Assembly (NCBI GenBank): GCA_900473415.1
Contig: UCLR01000004.1
Coordinates: 35,375-99,374 of the forward strand
Length of the DNA stretch: 64,000 bases
Direction of reading: 5' to 3'
Source: Hyphomicrobiales bacterium
GTDB taxonomy: Bacteria > Pseudomonadota > Alphaproteobacteria > Rhizobiales > Beijerinckiaceae
Part shown: in pieces, positions 62,715-64,000 of the stretch
Position numbering within the stretch: the first letter of the stretch is position 1
How the letters are laid out: each line of letters opens with the position of its first letter
Position numbers and translations under genes: made by a program
The notes under the pieces: generated by a model
The model's input: only the letters and a program-made list of their open reading frames with translations
Told to the model about the DNA's origin: nothing
Databases searched by the model: none

Positions 62715-63647
62715 ATGGCGAAGAACCGCAAAGTCATGATCACCTGCGCGGTGACGGGCGCGATCCACACCCCCTCCATGTCTCCCCATCTGCCGATCAC
62801 GGCCGACGAGATCATCGATGCCGCCGTGGGCGCGGCGGAAGCTGGCGCGGCGCTGGTCCATGTGCATGCCCGCGACCCGAAGACCGGCAGGCCCGACCAG
62901 TCGCCGGAGGCCTTCGAGCCCTTCCTGAAGGTGATCAAGCAGCGCTGTGACGCCGTGATCAACATCACCACGGGCGGCGCCCCGACGATGAGCGTCGAAG
63001 AGCGGCTGCAGCCCTGCGCCTATTTCAAGCCCGAGGTCGCCTCGCTCAACATGGGCTCGATGAATTTCGGGCTCTACCCGATGCTCGGCCGCTTCAAGGA
63101 GTTCCAGCACGATTGGGAGCGGCCCTATCTCGAAGGCTCGAAGGACCGCATCTTCAAAAACACCTTCCAGGACATCGAGAACATCCTGACGACCTGCGCC
63201 GAGAACGATACGCGCTTCGAGATCGAGTGCTACGACATCGGCCATCTCTACACGCTGGCCCATTTCGTCGATCGCGGGCTGGTGAAGCCGCCCTTCTTCG
63301 TGCAGTCGGTCTTCGGCATCCTGGGCGGCATCGGCCCGCATCCCGAGGACGTCGCGCACATGAAGCGTACGGCCGACCGGCTCTTCGGCGACGACTACCA
63401 GTGGTCGGTGCTGGGGGCAGGGCGCCACCAACTCCCGATCGCGGCGATGGCGGTGTCGATGGGCGGCAATCTGCGCGTCGGCCTCGAGGATTCGCTCTGG
63501 CTCGGCCCGGGCCAGCTCGCGAAGTCCAACGCCGATCAGGTTCGTGCCGCCCGCCAGATCGTCGAAGGGCTCGGCCTTGAGATCGCCTCGCCGGCCGAGG
63601 CCCGCGAGACGCTCAAGCTCAAGGGCGCCGACAAGGTCGCGTTCTAG
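62715..63647 (+). CDS. BKACE family beta-keto acid cleavage enzyme (DUF849)
   Basis: This 310-aa TIM-barrel zinc enzyme condenses a beta-keto acid with acetyl-CoA, giving acetoacetate and a shortened acyl-CoA. The start is at ATG 62715 with AGAGGAAC upstream. Zinc ligands are in VHVHARDPKTGRPDQS (His49, His51); the conserved NITTGG is near residue 83 and the acidic pair is Glu257-Asp258 in RVGLEDSLWLG. Kce (3-keto-5-aminohexanoate) and dehydrocarnitine cleavage enzymes are members. Pairing with a 3-hydroxyacid dehydrogenase makes dehydrocarnitine-type or related 3-keto acids likely substrates. Confidence 0.92.
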   Translation: MAKNRKVMITCAVTGAIHTPSMSPHLPITADEIIDAAVGAAEAGAALVHVHARDPKTGRPDQSPEAFEPFLKVIKQRCDAVINITTGGAPTMSVEERLQPCAYFKPEVASLNMGSMNFGLYPMLGRFKEFQHDWERPYLEGSKDRIFKNTFQDIENILTTCAENDTRFEIECYDIGHLYTLAHFVDRGLVKPPFFVQSVFGILGGIGPHPEDVAHMKRTADRLFGDDYQWSVLGAGRHQLPIAAMAVSMGGNLRVGLEDSLWLGPGQLAKSNADQVRAARQIVEGLGLEIASPAEARETLKLKGADKVAF

Positions 63648-64000
63648 GCGACCTGGCGGGCCGCAAAGGCAACGCGGCCGCTGGTCGCCTCGCGGCGTGT
63701 ACGGAAGGTGGCGACGAGGTCGTTGAGCTGGCCGATGCGGCCGGACAGCGAGGAGGCGGAAGCCGCGCTCTGTTCGGCCAGCGCCGCATTCTGCTGGGTC
63801 ATCTCGTCGAGATGCGCCACCGCCTGGCTCATCTCGTCGATGCCGTTGGCCTGCTCGCCGGAGGCGGCCGAGATGTCGGCGATGGTGGCCGAGACCTTCT
63901 GCGAGGCTTCGAGGATGCGGGTCAGCGATTCACCCGCCTGCCGCACCAGCTTGACGCCCTCGGTGACCTCGGCATTGGAGGACGAGATCAGCCCGGAGAT
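63644..64000 (-). CDS. Methyl-accepting chemotaxis protein, C-terminal part (5' end outside window)
   Basis: This is the C-terminal signalling part of a chemoreceptor; the frame is open to the window edge. Heptad-rich sequence ISGLISSSNAEVTEGVKLV, ILEASQKVSATIADISAASGEQANGIDEMSQAV and HLDEMTQQNAALAEQSAASASSL is typical of the MCP cytoplasmic coiled coil after the kinase-contact tip, including methylation-type Glu/Gln sites. The protein ends with a basic tail (VATFRTRREA) and a short hydrophobic end. It converges on the BKACE gene with a 4-bp overlap of the stops. Confidence 0.93.
   Translation of the reverse strand: MSGLISSSNAEVTEGVKLVRQAGESLTRILEASQKVSATIADISAASGEQANGIDEMSQAVAHLDEMTQQNAALAEQSAASASSLSGRIGQLNDLVATFRTRREATSGRVAFAARQVA

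Overview
The window is high-GC DNA from an alphaproteobacterium, most likely Hyphomicrobiales and Bosea-like. This is inferred from the trpA-accD-folC order, the class II AroA, the FYDLN-acid (TIGR02300) protein, DUF1194, the Tad locus order and the many solute-binding-protein ABC systems. No sequence search was possible, so the genus is a guess.

Housekeeping blocks. 1-3.9 kb holds the mutS 3' end, then an aminopeptidase, MarR and NlpC/P60 group. 16-30 kb holds sugar kinases (RbsK-like, DgoK), an aldose epimerase, an L,D-transpeptidase, an aldo-keto reductase, folC-accD-trpA, the helicase hrpB, a DUF1194 protein, cmk-aroA, a TIGR02300 protein and tRNA-Ala(GGC). Two conserved gene orders are interrupted here: trpA lacks trpFB upstream, and cmk lacks rpsA downstream.

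Tad/Flp pilus, 4-16 kb. On the minus strand are the flp pilin (54 aa), cpaA, cpaB, cpaC, cpaD, cpaE, cpaF, tadB and tadC. On the plus strand are a TadD-like TPR lipoprotein, a stand-alone secretin-N-domain protein and two TadE/F pseudopilins. CtrA-like boxes (TTAA-N7-TTGA/TTAG) precede tadD and cpaB and lie in the flp upstream region.

A short accessory stretch (30.2-32.3 kb) after the tRNA holds small secreted or lipoprotein genes and an outer-membrane beta-barrel.

Catabolic and transport region, 32-63.6 kb. (a) A MalK/MalFG-type ABC operon contains an embedded argininosuccinate-lyase-family enzyme and a divergent LacI regulator, with two near-identical palindromic operators. (b) A BtuB-type TonB receptor sits behind a cobalamin riboswitch. 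(c) A TetR gene, two paralogous metal-dependent amidohydrolases and a polyamine-type ABC transporter carry twin AAACA...CTGTTT sites. (d) An orphan CoxL-like molybdoenzyme has Gln at the catalytic Glu position. (e) An operon encodes an APH-type kinase, an enolase paralogue with two altered active-site residues and a LacI regulator, with a 20-bp LacI-type operator; an SDR and a GntR gene lie upstream. (f) A divergent Liv-type ABC system includes a single 838-aa LivM-LivG-LivF fusion, followed by a CRYL1-like 3-hydroxyacid dehydrogenase and a BKACE (DUF849) enzyme. Together (e) and (f) look like an uptake and breakdown pathway for a 3-hydroxy acid or phosphorylated sugar-acid type compound, and are the best candidates for undescribed biology. 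The window ends in the 3' part of a chemoreceptor gene.
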